NCBI GenBank assembly: GCA_900473045.1
Contig: UCKS01000007.1
Coordinates: forward strand, 253,122 to 317,121
DNA length: 64,000 nt
Source of the DNA: Hyphomicrobiales bacterium
GTDB lineage: Bacteria > Pseudomonadota > Alphaproteobacteria > Rhizobiales > Rhizobiaceae
Reading direction: 5' to 3'
The notes below the pieces were generated by a model. The model saw only the letters and a list, made by a program, of their open reading frames with translations. It was not told the origin of the DNA and ran no database searches. This document shows, in pieces, positions 54,024 through 63,538 of the stretch (positions within the stretch are counted from its first letter, which is position 1; the number at the start of each line of letters is the position of its first letter). The position numbers and the translations under genes were made by a program.

Positions 54024-55823
54024 ATGGCCATCAAGCAGCTCTCAGAAACCCTTATCAACCAGATCGCCGCCGGTGAGGTCATCGAACGCCCTGCCAGTGC
54101 GGCCAAGGAGCTGATCGAGAACGCACTCGATGCCGGCGCCAGCCGCATCGAGATCGCCACGGCGGGCGGCGGCAAGACGCTGCTGCGGGTGACCGACAAC
54201 GGCTGCGGCATGGGGCCTGACGATCTGGAGCTGGCAGTGCGCCGCCATTGCACATCCAAGCTCGATGACAATCTTCTCGATATCCGCACGCTCGGGTTTC
54301 GCGGCGAGGCCCTGCCCTCGATCGGTTCAGTGGCGCGGCTGACGATCACCAGCCGTCCGGGTGGTGCCAGCCATGGCGCCGAGATCGGCGTGTTCGGCGG
54401 CAAGCTGCAGCCGGTGAAGCCTGCGGCCGTCAACCAGGGCACCGTGGTCGAGGTGCGCGACCTGTTCTTTGCGACGCCGGCGCGGCTTAATTTCATGAAG
54501 ACCGAACGGGCCGAAGCTTCGGCCATCTCCGATGTCGTCCGGCGCATGGCGATCGCGTTTCCGGGCGTGCGCTTCGTGCTGTCGGGTTCGGATCGCACGA
54601 CGCTGGAATTTCCCTCCACCGGCGACGACCGGCTGGCGCGGATCGCCCAGGTGCTCGGCCGGGATTTTCGCGACAACGCGATCGAGATCGATGCCGAACG
54701 CGAGGGGGCGCGGCTGACTGGCTTTGCCGGCGTGCCGACCTTCAACCGCGGCAACTCGCTGCAGCAATATGCCTTCGTCAACGGCCGTCCCGTGCAGGAC
54801 AAGCTGATCTGGTCGGCACTGCGCGCCGCCTATGCCGAAACCATTCCGCAGGGACGTTATCCGGTTGCGGTGCTGTCGCTGACGGTCGATCCCGATGTGG
54901 TCGATGTCAACGTGCATCCGGCGAAATCCGATGTCCGCTTCCGCGATCCGGGCATGGTGCGCGGCCTGATCATCGGCGCGATCCGACAGGCACTGGCGCA
55001 GGATGGCGACCGGGCTTCGACGACGGGTGCCAGCGGGCTGATGCGGGCCTTTAGGCCGGAGCCGCAACGGCAGAATGCAAACTGGACGGCCGCCTCCTCG
55101 CCCTACCGGCCGATGGATTTCGGCTCGGTGTCCCATGGTTTCGGCGAACGGCCGCAGGCAGCCTTTGCCGAGATGGCAATACCTTCGGCCCGCGCACCGG
55201 TGGCCGAGCCCGAAATAGCGGCGGCCCCGCAGCCGGACAAAGCTCATCCGCTTGGCGCAGCGCGGGCGCAGCTGCACGAAAACTATATCGTTGCCCAGAC
55301 GGAGGATGGCCTCGTCATTGTCGACCAGCATGCCGCCCATGAACGGCTGGTGTTCGAGGAATTGCGCAAGGGCCTGAACTCCCGGCCGATCCCGGCACAG
55401 GCTTTGCTCATTCCCGAAATCGTCGATCTGCCGGAAGACGATTGCGACCGCCTGATCAGCCATTCGGCCGAATTCTCACGGCTCGGCCTTGGCATCGAGC
55501 GGTTTGGACCCGGCGCCATCGCCATTCGCGAGACGCCGTCGATGCTCGGCGAGATGGATGCCGTCGGGCTGGTGCGGCAACTGGCCGACGAGCTGGCAGA
55601 ATGGGACACGGCCAACGGCCTTGCCAGCCGGCTCGACTATCTGGCCGCCACCATGGCCTGCCACGGTTCGGTGCGCTCCGGACGGCGGCTCAGGCCTGAA
55701 GAGATGAATGCCCTCTTGCGGCAGATGGAGGCAACGCCCGGCTCCGGACAGTGTAATCACGGGCGGCCAACCTATATAGAACTGAAGCTTTCCGATATCG
55801 AGCGGCTGTTCGGGCGCAGTTGA
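54024..55823 (+). CDS. mutL: DNA mismatch repair protein MutL (endonuclease type)
   Basis: A 599-residue protein. The GHKL ATPase half shows [33 protein letters not shown] and [17 protein letters not shown]. The C-terminal half holds the nicking endonuclease motif [12 protein letters not shown] (from residue 434), with [10 protein letters not shown] and QCNHGRPT as the further metal-site motifs. This fits organisms without MutH, as in alphaproteobacteria, where MutL cuts the new strand itself. It is a single gene with no mutS nearby. Confidence 0.97.
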   Translation: MAIKQLSETLINQIAAGEVIERPASAAKELIENALDAGASRIEIATAGGGKTLLRVTDNGCGMGPDDLELAVRRHCTSKLDDNLLDIRTLGFRGEALPSIGSVARLTITSRPGGASHGAEIGVFGGKLQPVKPAAVNQGTVVEVRDLFFATPARLNFMKTERAEASAISDVVRRMAIAFPGVRFVLSGSDRTTLEFPSTGDDRLARIAQVLGRDFRDNAIEIDAEREGARLTGFAGVPTFNRGNSLQQYAFVNGRPVQDKLIWSALRAAYAETIPQGRYPVAVLSLTVDPDVVDVNVHPAKSDVRFRDPGMVRGLIIGAIRQALAQDGDRASTTGASGLMRAFRPEPQRQNANWTAASSPYRPMDFGSVSHGFGERPQAAFAEMAIPSARAPVAEPEIAAAPQPDKAHPLGAARAQLHENYIVAQTEDGLVIVDQHAAHERLVFEELRKGLNSRPIPAQALLIPEIVDLPEDDCDRLISHSAEFSRLGLGIERFGPGAIAIRETPSMLGEMDAVGLVRQLADELAEWDTANGLASRLDYLAATMACHGSVRSGRRLRPEEMNALLRQMEATPGSGQCNHGRPTYIELKLSDIERLFGRS

Positions 55824-55984
55824 GCATCCGGGCCGTCAATGGGGCTGGAAATCCGGGCAATGTCGCGCTAGAGCATGGTCACAACAGATGACGCTGGGAC
55901 GCCCGTCTTGACGCGTCCACCCGGATGCCTGTCGAGACAGTGCTTCCAAACAGCGGACGAAAAATGATGCGGGGTCGCAGGACG

Positions 55985-56212
55985 ATGAACAGATTTGAGG
56001 GCAACGGCAACCGGGAAGCCAAGATCCGCTATCTCGATGGCGACTTCCAGATCGTGCTGCCCGGATCGCATGTCATCTGCGCGATGACCGGCGCCGTCAT
56101 CCCGGTCGACGAACTGCGCTACTGGAGCGTGGCGCGGCAGGAACCCTATGCCGATGCCGAAGCCTCGTATGAGGCCGACAAGCGCGCCGGCATTCTGCCA
56201 AACCAGATTTAG
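55985..56212 (+). CDS. DUF2093 protein
   Basis: A 75-residue protein, MNRFEGNGNREAKIRYLDGD, with FQIVLPGSHVICAMTGAVIP and DELRYWSVARQEPY. This is the DUF2093 pattern, small alphaproteobacterial proteins of unknown role. CAGGACG precedes the ATG at 55985. It converges with lpxK, 42 bp away, its usual neighbour. Confidence 0.88.
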   Translation: MNRFEGNGNREAKIRYLDGDFQIVLPGSHVICAMTGAVIPVDELRYWSVARQEPYADAEASYEADKRAGILPNQI

Positions 56213-56254
56213 ACAATCTTTCATTCCAACCTATCGCGGACAGCGGCACCCTGC

Positions 56255-57286
56255 CTATGACTTGCGCAGATTGCGGGTACGGGCAGCCTTGACGGCAGCA
56301 TCGATGATCTTGCCCGGTGAGCCCGGATCGTCGAAGCGGACCTCCACCTCGATCACCCTGCTTTTTTCCATCAGTTCACCGGACCGGCCATGCTCGGGCT
56401 CCAGCCGCACCATGTCCTTGGCGGTGGTCACCAGCTGATAGCCATGGGCGGCAGCGTGGTCGATGAGATCGCTGATCTCGTCCTCGGAAAAATAGTGATG
56501 ATCCGGAAAGCTGCGGGTTTCGGCAATGATGGCCCCTGTCTCACGCACCGTGCGGAAGAATTTTTCCGGATCGGCAATGCCCACCCAGGCCAGAACCTGA
56601 ACGTCCTTCAGCCCGCCATCATCGAGATGTTCGACATTGGCGGCATAGATCTGCTTACCGGCCCGCGCCGAACGGCGGATCAGGCCGTCGGCGCGATCGC
56701 CGTTACCGATCTTCAAAAGTGCGGAGGCATGGCGGATCTGCTGGGGGATCGGTGCCCGCACCGGACCGGCCGGAATCAGGAAGCCATTGCCGATGCCGCG
56801 GCGGCTGTCGATCACCAGCAGCGAAAAATCGAATGTCAGCCGGGCGCTCTGAAAACCGTCGTCCATGATGATGATGTCGGCGCCTTCGGCCACCAGCCGG
56901 CGGGCACCCTCGACACGCTTGCGGCAGATCACCGCCAGCCCCTCGCGCGCCAGAAGAAGCGGCTCGTCGCCGACATCGCGGGCGCGGTGATGGGCGGGAT
57001 CGACCACGGTGGTGACATCGAGCGAACCGCCATAGCCGCGGCTGAGGAAGCCCGGTTTCAGTCCACGCTGGCGGGCAGCCCGGGCCAGCGCGATCGCAGT
57101 CGGCGTCTTGCCTGCTCCGCCAACGGTGAAATTACCGACGCAGATGACCGGGACCGGCACGGACGCACGCCGCGCATGATCCATGCGCGAGCCGGAAATA
57201 CGTCCGTAAATCCACGAAAACGGCCACAGGCCATAGGCGCGCCAATCGGCCTTGGTCCACCAGAATGGCGGTGCATCAGAAACCAT
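56255..57286 (-). CDS. lpxK: Tetraacyldisaccharide 4'-kinase
   Basis: A 343-residue inner-membrane-associated kinase that adds the 4'-phosphate to the lipid A disaccharide. The N-terminal anchor region is [20 protein letters not shown], the P-loop [20 protein letters not shown], then FLSRGYGG and [18 protein letters not shown] precedes the ATG at 57286. A much longer in-frame reading to 58021 runs antisense through the flagellin gene and is rejected. It is transcribed toward DUF2093; waaA, its usual neighbour, lies 2.2 kb upstream. Confidence 0.96.
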   Translation of the reverse strand: MVSDAPPFWWTKADWRAYGLWPFSWIYGRISGSRMDHARRASVPVPVICVGNFTVGGAGKTPTAIALARAARQRGLKPGFLSRGYGGSLDVTTVVDPAHHRARDVGDEPLLLAREGLAVICRKRVEGARRLVAEGADIIIMDDGFQSARLTFDFSLLVIDSRRGIGNGFLIPAGPVRAPIPQQIRHASALLKIGNGDRADGLIRRSARAGKQIYAANVEHLDDGGLKDVQVLAWVGIADPEKFFRTVRETGAIIAETRSFPDHHYFSEDEISDLIDHAAAHGYQLVTTAKDMVRLEPEHGRSGELMEKSRVIEVEVRFDDPGSPGKIIDAAVKAARTRNLRKS

Positions 57287-57604
57287 CAGTCCTTCCAGGC
57301 CTCCCGCGCCGGCCGGCTTCCCCGGTTTTCGCAATGTTCTGCGCGGCGATATTCTTGTCCGGTCGAGAACTTTTCCAGCAGAAAAAAGCTCACCCGATCC
57401 GCTGCACAAAACGTCAGATTGCCGGGAATTGCAAGCCGCGCGCGTATGGAACGGCGCAATGACCCGTTGATGGAACACACCAAACGGCATTGCCAGGCCA
57501 AATGTACCGCCACTCGATACACCGAGTATTAACCAGACTACGCCACTCTCGGTTAACCAGATTTGGTGCCTTCCGTTTTCCTGTTTTTTGTAGCGGACAT
57601 AAAA
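57287..57604. other. 318-bp divergent region between lpxK and flagellin, with TTAACCAGA direct repeats
   Basis: This region should hold both promoters. TTAACCAGA occurs twice, at 57529-57537 and 57553-57561, 24 bp apart, just upstream of the flagellin start at 57605. They could be binding sites for a flagellar regulator. No other gene is seen. Confidence 0.55.
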
Positions 57605-58699
57605 ATGAACATAAGTTTCAACTCGGCGGCCACCGCCGCTTTGGCGATTCTGCGCCATAACGACAGCACCCATGCCAAGATGCAGGATGTCATCACCACC
57701 GGCATGCGGATCTCGGAGGCAGCCGACAATGCCGCCTATTGGTCGATCGCCACCGACATGCGCAACACAACCAAGGCCACAAGCACCGTGATCGACGCGC
57801 TGGAGCTCGGAGCTGCCCTCGTCGACGTGTCCTATCAGGGGATGGAGAACCTCATCTCCATCACATCCGAGATCAAGACCAAGATCATGGCGATGAAGGA
57901 ACCGGGCGTCGACCGCTACAAGGTCAGCTCCGAAATCTACGAGCTGGAAAAGCAGTTTCTCTCGACCGCCCAGTCCTCGTCGTTCAACGGCCGCAACCTT
58001 TTGGTGCCGGGCGATCTGCACTATACCGAGAAAAGCTATGTCGACGGCAACGGCAAGACGCTGAACTATATCGAGATGAAAGCCCCCGACGCCAACGTCG
58101 CCTTTGGCGGCATCGTTGCCAGCTATACCAAGGGCACGGTCGGCATCATCAACATCTATGGCGGCAGCAACCTCAATGTCTTCGGCCCGGCCACCTACAA
58201 GAACGACGACGGCAGCACCTCAGCCCAGAACGGGCTGGTCGATACCCCGCAGGCCGATGGCATGACCGGCGGCGTGACCCATCAGGACCCCGGCAAGGGG
58301 ACGGCCTGGCTGCCGGCCTTCAACGGCCGCACCCAGATCGGCTTTGCCAACGGCGCCCAGACCGACGACATGTACAGCGCCTCGCATATGGGCGAAGTGC
58401 CGGACGAGCTGGTGGGCTACGCGACCGATCTTCTGTTGAAGCGCTATGACGATATTCACAAAACCCTGACCGACCGGGGGGCGACGCTGGGATCGCTCAG
58501 CATGCGCATCGAGATGCAGACAGATTTCAACCGCACCCTGACAGCAACCATCCAGAAGGGCGTCGGGCGGCTGGTGGATGCCGACATGAACGATGCCTCC
58601 ACCAAGCTCAAAGCCATTCAGGCGCAAGTGCAACTGGCCGTTCAGGCGCTCAATATCGCCAACAACTCGCCGTCATTGCTGATGCAGCTGTTCCGGTAA
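57605..58699 (+). CDS. Flagellin-like protein outside a flagellar cluster
   Basis: A 364-residue flagellin. The conserved N-terminal D0/D1 part is clear: [20 protein letters not shown] and [40 protein letters not shown]. The C-terminal helix ends [20 protein letters not shown] with QLFR, a normal flagellin end. It differs from the main rhizobial type at the very start ([20 protein letters not shown]) and in an acidic, Gly-rich middle. It lies between lpxK and a HAD gene with no other motility genes near. It resembles a minor flagellin such as FlaD-type; which one cannot be told. Confidence 0.88.
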   Translation: MNISFNSAATAALAILRHNDSTHAKMQDVITTGMRISEAADNAAYWSIATDMRNTTKATSTVIDALELGAALVDVSYQGMENLISITSEIKTKIMAMKEPGVDRYKVSSEIYELEKQFLSTAQSSSFNGRNLLVPGDLHYTEKSYVDGNGKTLNYIEMKAPDANVAFGGIVASYTKGTVGIINIYGGSNLNVFGPATYKNDDGSTSAQNGLVDTPQADGMTGGVTHQDPGKGTAWLPAFNGRTQIGFANGAQTDDMYSASHMGEVPDELVGYATDLLLKRYDDIHKTLTDRGATLGSLSMRIEMQTDFNRTLTATIQKGVGRLVDADMNDASTKLKAIQAQVQLAVQALNIANNSPSLLMQLFR

Positions 58700-58713
58700 A
58701 ACCTGCGAGAACG

Positions 58714-59418
58714 TTAGATCAAAACCGCTTCAAGCTCGGTGATGTCGTTGAGGCAATGATCCGATGCCGCCGCAAGCGATTGCGGCGAGCCGGTGCCGGT
58801 CAGGACAGCGACCGTCAGGCCAACGCCGGCATTGCGGCCCATGTGCAGGTCGTGGTTGTTGTCACCGACGACAGCGACCTGGTGGGGCGCAAGCCCGGTC
58901 GCGGCGCAAAAACCATGCACCATGCCCGGTTGCGGCTTGGTGCCGAAGCCGCTGTCATAACCAGCGACATAGTGAAGGTAGCCATCGAAACCAAATCGCT
59001 TGGCGGTTTCGCGGATCGAGCGTTCGTTGTCGCTCGAAGCGACACCGAGGCGATAGCCCTTGGCGTGCAGACCGGCAAAGAACGTGGCGAGATCGGTGAC
59101 CGGCACCGCGTACTCAGCCGAATTGGAAAACAGCCCGTCAAGCTTCGCCGTCAGTGCCTCGACCGTATAGGGTGCACCGGCTTTAACCATGCCTGTGGCG
59201 ATCTCGACGGTGTTGCCTGCGGCCAGCAGGCTGTCTGGCAGCACATGACCGGTATCGGGATCCATGCCACCAGCGACGAGCAGACGGCGGGCGAGTTCGC
59301 CATCGCCATCGGCGGCGATGCTGGCGACTTCATAGTTCACCGGAACCCAGCTCTTCACATAATCGAGCAGCGTCCCGTCCTTGTCGAAGAGGATGCCGGA
59401 AATGATCCTGTCGTTCAT
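58714..59418 (-). CDS. HAD-family phosphatase, phosphoglycolate phosphatase-like
   Basis: A 234-residue HAD hydrolase. Motif I is GILFDKDGTLLDY (nucleophile Asp, with Lys between the two Asp), motif II YRLGVASSDNERS, motif III Lys in FGTKPQPGM and motif IV VAVVGDNNHDLHMG. The start at 59418 has GGGGGA nine bases upstream. The cap domain is of the Gph type; the substrate is not certain. It converges with the flagellin gene, 14 bp apart, and follows waaA by 26 bp. Confidence 0.88.
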   Translation of the reverse strand: MNDRIISGILFDKDGTLLDYVKSWVPVNYEVASIAADGDGELARRLLVAGGMDPDTGHVLPDSLLAAGNTVEIATGMVKAGAPYTVEALTAKLDGLFSNSAEYAVPVTDLATFFAGLHAKGYRLGVASSDNERSIRETAKRFGFDGYLHYVAGYDSGFGTKPQPGMVHGFCAATGLAPHQVAVVGDNNHDLHMGRNAGVGLTVAVLTGTGSPQSLAAASDHCLNDITELEAVLI

Positions 59419-59444
59419 CGTCAAATATCCCCCGGCAGAAAGTG

Positions 59445-60758
59445 TCAGTTGTCGCCGCGTGGCAGCAGCCGTGCCTTCACCGTCAGCGGGTTGATATAGG
59501 GCTCAAGACCTCTGACCGTCGCCGACAGCGCTCCGCGCATTTCATGCACGGTTTCCAGCCCGGCATCGATCATCCTGCGACGAACCTCGTCGTTGACGAG
59601 AAGATAATTTACACCCTTGGCCAGCATCTCGACATCGCGGATGATCTTGGCGCTGCCGTTCTTGGCGAGCATCTGGTAGGTATCGCGGAAATTCTGCACA
59701 TTGCCACCCGACAGGATGGCGCAGCCGAGCATGGCCGGCTCCAGCGGGTTCTGCCCGCCTTCGGCAAACAGCGAGCGGCCGACAAAAGCCACCTCGGTCA
59801 AGCGCAGGTAAAGCCCCATCTCGCCGATCGTATCGCCCAGCAGGATATCGGTTTCCGGCGTGATCGGATCATTGCGGGTGCGCCGCGCGACCGTCAGCCC
59901 CTTGGACGTCAGCATCGTCTCGATCGCATCGCAGCGCTCGGGATGGCGCGGCACGATGATGGTCAAAAGGCCGGTACGTTCCTTCAGCGCGCGGTGGACG
60001 ATGCCGGCGGCATTCTCCTCGCCCTCGAAGGTCGATATGCCCGCCCAGGTCTTGCGGCCGCCGATCTGCTGGCGGTAGTGCTTCAGCGCCTGATTGTCGT
60101 GCGGCGGTGCATCGGTATCGACCTTGAGATTGCCGGAAACCATCACCGGTAGGGCGCCAAGGGTACGGAAACGGTCCGCATCGGCTTCGGACTGGGCAAT
60201 GACCAGCGCCAGGTTTTCAAACAGCGCGTCGGCAAGCCAGAGCCGCTTCCTCCAGCGGCCAAAGGTGCGGTCCGACAGACGGCCGTTGACCAGAACCTGG
60301 GGAATATGACGCCGCCCGAGTTCCATCATCGTCATCGGCCATATCTCCGATTCCGCGATGATCGCCAGATCCGGCTCCCAGTAATCGAGGAAACGGCTGA
60401 CGGCCGGTTTGAAATCGAGCGGTACATATTGATGGATGACGCGCGAACCGAGCCGCTCAGCAACAATGCGGGCCGATGTCTTCGTGCCGGTGGTCAAGAC
60501 GACCGAGATACCGCGGCGGGAGACTTCATTGATCAGCGGAATGATGGCGGTGGTCTCGCCGACGCTTGCGGCATGAAACCAGACCAGCGGCCCTTGCGGA
60601 CGCGGCGCGCTGGCATGGCCATAGCGCTCCTGGCGGCGGGCACTGTCTTCCTTGCCCTTGGCGGCGCGCACGGCAAGATAGCCCCAGACCAGCGGATAGA
60701 CCGCCGTGCCGATCCAGCGATAGCTGGACAAAGCCAATCGGGCGAGCATTCGGGTCAT
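59445..60758 (-). CDS. waaA: 3-deoxy-D-manno-octulosonic acid (Kdo) transferase
   Basis: About 437 residues. It adds Kdo to lipid A precursor at the cytoplasmic face of the inner membrane. The catalytic Glu lies in WFHAASVGETTAIIPLI; TGTKTSARIV, IIAESEIWPMTM, VNGRLSDRTF and the C-terminal GGQNPLEPAMLGC segment are conserved. The start at 60758 (MTRMLARLAL) is preferred to 60779. A signal-anchor helix is at about residues 10-30. lpxK, normally next to it, is separated by the HAD and flagellin genes. Confidence 0.96.
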   Translation of the reverse strand: MTRMLARLALSSYRWIGTAVYPLVWGYLAVRAAKGKEDSARRQERYGHASAPRPQGPLVWFHAASVGETTAIIPLINEVSRRGISVVLTTGTKTSARIVAERLGSRVIHQYVPLDFKPAVSRFLDYWEPDLAIIAESEIWPMTMMELGRRHIPQVLVNGRLSDRTFGRWRKRLWLADALFENLALVIAQSEADADRFRTLGALPVMVSGNLKVDTDAPPHDNQALKHYRQQIGGRKTWAGISTFEGEENAAGIVHRALKERTGLLTIIVPRHPERCDAIETMLTSKGLTVARRTRNDPITPETDILLGDTIGEMGLYLRLTEVAFVGRSLFAEGGQNPLEPAMLGCAILSGGNVQNFRDTYQMLAKNGSAKIIRDVEMLAKGVNYLLVNDEVRRRMIDAGLETVHEMRGALSATVRGLEPYINPLTVKARLLPRGDN

Positions 60759-60858
60759 AGGGAAAAAACTCCCGTGCAACGAACAGCCTGAAGGCCGTCC
60801 CCATGTGCGGCGGAGGCCTGTTCAGCCGCAAAGTTTGCCTGTCCCAAACGCCTTGGCA

Positions 60859-61095
60859 TCAAGCCTGTTCCGGGTCCAGCAACCGGTGCATGTGAACGAT
60901 GAAATAACGCATGTGCGCATTATCGACGGTCAATTGGGCCTTGGACTTCCAGGCTGTCAACGCGCTGTCATAGTCAGGATAAATACCGACCACGTCGAGT
61001 TTCTCCAGATCGCGAAACTCGACACCGGTCAGCGTTGTCAATTCACCGCCGAACACCAGATGCAGCCGCTGTTTTACTTCCGAATTCTGAGCCAT
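60859..61095 (-). CDS. DUF4170 small protein
   Basis: A 78-residue protein, MAQNSEVKQRLHLVFGGELT, with LDVVGIYPDYDSALTAWKSK and DNAHMRYFIVHMHRLLDPE. The start at 61095 has GGAAGGT upstream. This is the DUF4170 pattern, found between CysQ-like and waaA genes in rhizobia, exactly as here. The function is unknown. Confidence 0.87.
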   Translation of the reverse strand: MAQNSEVKQRLHLVFGGELTTLTGVEFRDLEKLDVVGIYPDYDSALTAWKSKAQLTVDNAHMRYFIVHMHRLLDPEQA

Positions 61096-61155
61096 CAGAC
61101 CTTCCAATTTTCTTGCCGTATTTTGCTCGTGGTTTGCGGCATTCAGCCGGAAAGG

Positions 61156-61968
61156 TCAATGGCCCTCCAGCCCCTGCGATGCGGCAATCAATGCCGGTAA
61201 TGCAGGCTTTGCCGCTGCACACAGGACCGTATGGCGAACATTGGGGCGATTGTAGGAAAGCGGCTCCCCATCTAGATTAAAAAGCGCGCCGCCGGCCCGT
61301 TCCAGGATCAGATCAGCCGCCGCCAGATCCCAGTCATGCGAGTTCTTCTTGACGATCGTGCCATCGATCCGGCCGTCGGCAATCATCGCAATACGGTAGG
61401 CGAGTGACGGCACATGCGGAATGCGCGACACACTGGCGCGGTAGCCGGACTCCAGAAGCCCGACCGTTTCTTCGGCAAGCGCGATACGGAGAATTTCCGC
61501 GCCCATCGGCTTGACGGTGACCGGAGCGCCGTTCTTGAGCGCTTCGCCCGTTACCGTCGCCTGAAACAGTTCACCCAGGGCCGGGGCAAACAGGACACCC
61601 GCAACGGGCCGGCCAAGATGGACGACGGCGACACTGACGCACCAGACATCCTTGCCCGCGATAAAGGCACGGGTTCCATCGATCGGGTCGACGACGAAGA
61701 CCGTGTCGCAGCCCAGCCGAGCCTGATCATCATCGGTTTCCTCCGACAGCCAGCCATAGTTCGGCCGGGCAGCCAGGAGCTTTTCCTTGAGGATATCGTT
61801 GGCGGCAAAATCGGCTTCGCTGACCGGCGAACGGCCACCGTTCTTCCACTGGACTTCCGGGTCCTTGCGGAAATAGGACAGCGCCTTTTCGCCCGCAGCC
61901 TTCGCCGCTATCGTGATCAAGTCCAGGTCGCCGGACCATTGCTCCGGCGATGGGCGAACGGCATTCAT
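61156..61968 (-). CDS. Inositol monophosphatase-family phosphatase, CysQ-like
   Basis: A 270-residue lithium-sensitive phosphatase fold. Metal-binding motifs are WLSEETDDD, VFVVDPIDGTRAFIAG and SHDWDLAAADLILERAGG. It resembles 3'(2'),5'-bisphosphate nucleotidase (CysQ), which removes PAP from sulfate assimilation, but inositol or fructose bisphosphatase activity cannot be excluded. GGAAG precedes the ATG. It sits between TldE and DUF4170 on the same strand. Confidence 0.9.
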   Translation of the reverse strand: MNAVRPSPEQWSGDLDLITIAAKAAGEKALSYFRKDPEVQWKNGGRSPVSEADFAANDILKEKLLAARPNYGWLSEETDDDQARLGCDTVFVVDPIDGTRAFIAGKDVWCVSVAVVHLGRPVAGVLFAPALGELFQATVTGEALKNGAPVTVKPMGAEILRIALAEETVGLLESGYRASVSRIPHVPSLAYRIAMIADGRIDGTIVKKNSHDWDLAAADLILERAGGALFNLDGEPLSYNRPNVRHTVLCAAAKPALPALIAASQGLEGH

Positions 61969-62022
61969 GTCAAACTTCCGTTTCCCGCGGTATCCACCGC
62001 GATAAAGAGGCTTGGACGGCGC

Positions 62023-63369
62023 TTATCTGCCCGCGAGCGTCATGCCTTCGATGGCGAGCGTCGGGGCAGCGACGCCGAATTTGCGGTCGATATCATTGGC
62101 AAGCGTTATGGCAAAGAACATCTGTTTGAGATTGGAGGCAATCGTGACTTCCGAGACCGGGAAGGTCAATTCGCCATTCTCGATCCAGAAGCCCGAGGCT
62201 CCCCGGCTGTATTCGCCGGTCAGCATATTGACGCCCTGGCCGATCAATTCGGTGACGTAAAAACCCGTTCCGATGCTGCGGATCAGGTCTTCGCGCGAGA
62301 TATCGCCGGGTTCCAGCGCAAAATTGGTCGCCGAAGGGGAGACTGCCGTGCCGCCGCGTGCACCGCGCCCGTTGGTCTCCAGGCCCAGTTCCCGGCCGGT
62401 CGAGGTGGACAGGAACCACTGTTGCAGCACGCCATCCTCGATCATCGACAGTTTCTGTCCGGTGACCCCTTCGCCATCGAACGGGCGCGAAGACGAACCG
62501 CGCACCACCAGCGGATCATCGGTAACGGCGATACCGGCCTTCATCACCGGCTTCCCCATCATGTCGCGCAGGAATGAGGTCTTGCGGGCAACCGAGGCTC
62601 CGTTGATCGCGCCGGCGATATGTCCGGCAAAACCGCGCGACATGCGCGGGTCGAAAACCACTGTGACATTCTTCTGGGTCGGCACCTGACACGGTCCGAT
62701 ACGGGCAACCGCCTTTTCGCCGGCCGTGCGGCCGATCTCGGCTGCAGATTTCAGGTCGGCAAAATAGAGGCGGCTGTCGAAATCATAGTCGCGCTCCATC
62801 TTGGTACCGTCGCCGGCAATAGCGCTGACGGAACGTCCGAAGCGTGTGCCCATATAGGCGCCGGAAAAGCCATGCGACGTGACCAACACCATTCCGCCCA
62901 TACCGGCAGATGCGCCGGCACCACTCGAATTGGTGACCCCGCCGACGGCAAGCGCTGCTTCTTCGGCTTCAAGCGCTGCAGCCGTCAACGTTTCCGTCGA
63001 GACTTCGGTCGGATCGTAAAGCTCAAGATCCGGATAGGAGCGTGCCAGACGCTCGCTGTCGGCAAGCGTTGCATAGGGGTCCTCGGGCGAGGCCTTGGCC
63101 ATCGCCACTGCCCGCTCGGCCAGCACCTTCAGATCAAAGCCCGGATTGGCCGAAACGCTGGCGACACGGCGACCGACGAAAACCCTCAGCGAGAAATCAT
63201 CGCTTTCCGAGGCGTCAGTACCCTCGACCTTGCCAAGGCGCACGGACACCGAACGCGAGCGCCCCCGGACCACCACGGCATCGGCCTGATCGGCACCCGC
63301 TTTCAGCGCCAAATCGATGAGCGCGGCCGCCCTTGTCTGCAGAACACCGGAATCGATAGTATCGGACAT
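62023..63369 (-). CDS. pmbA: TldE/PmbA-type metalloprotease subunit
   Basis: A 448-residue PmbA/TldE protein. The N-terminal half has ADQADAVVVRGRSRSVSVRL, the C-terminal half GVTNSSGAGASAGMGGMVLV, VFDPRMSRGFAGHIAGAING, RPFDGEGVTGQKL and NMLTGEYSRGASGFWIENGE. It lacks the HExxxH zinc site of TldD and would form a heterodimer with TldD, encoded elsewhere. The complex trims peptides such as microcins and antitoxins. AAAGG precedes the ATG. It is upstream of the CysQ-like gene by 54 bp. Confidence 0.95.
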   Translation of the reverse strand: MSDTIDSGVLQTRAAALIDLALKAGADQADAVVVRGRSRSVSVRLGKVEGTDASESDDFSLRVFVGRRVASVSANPGFDLKVLAERAVAMAKASPEDPYATLADSERLARSYPDLELYDPTEVSTETLTAAALEAEEAALAVGGVTNSSGAGASAGMGGMVLVTSHGFSGAYMGTRFGRSVSAIAGDGTKMERDYDFDSRLYFADLKSAAEIGRTAGEKAVARIGPCQVPTQKNVTVVFDPRMSRGFAGHIAGAINGASVARKTSFLRDMMGKPVMKAGIAVTDDPLVVRGSSSRPFDGEGVTGQKLSMIEDGVLQQWFLSTSTGRELGLETNGRGARGGTAVSPSATNFALEPGDISREDLIRSIGTGFYVTELIGQGVNMLTGEYSRGASGFWIENGELTFPVSEVTIASNLKQMFFAITLANDIDRKFGVAAPTLAIEGMTLAGR

Positions 63370-63538
63370 GATTTAGCCTTTCATTCCCGCTCCATTTATT
63401 GTGCAGTAGGACCGGCATCAAGGGCATATCCTGATTCTTGATCGCCGCCCCCGACCAAATGCCGAATTTAGGGCAAACTCCTGCCCAGCCAGACACGCCA
63501 GAGCCCAATATGCGGCTGCGCGCCAGGGAAGAACACGT

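Noticed and set aside
57287-58021. N-terminal extension of the lpxK frame upstream of 57286
   Set aside because: It would run antisense through the flagellin gene, and the ATG at 57286 has a good ribosome site and the LpxK N-terminus.
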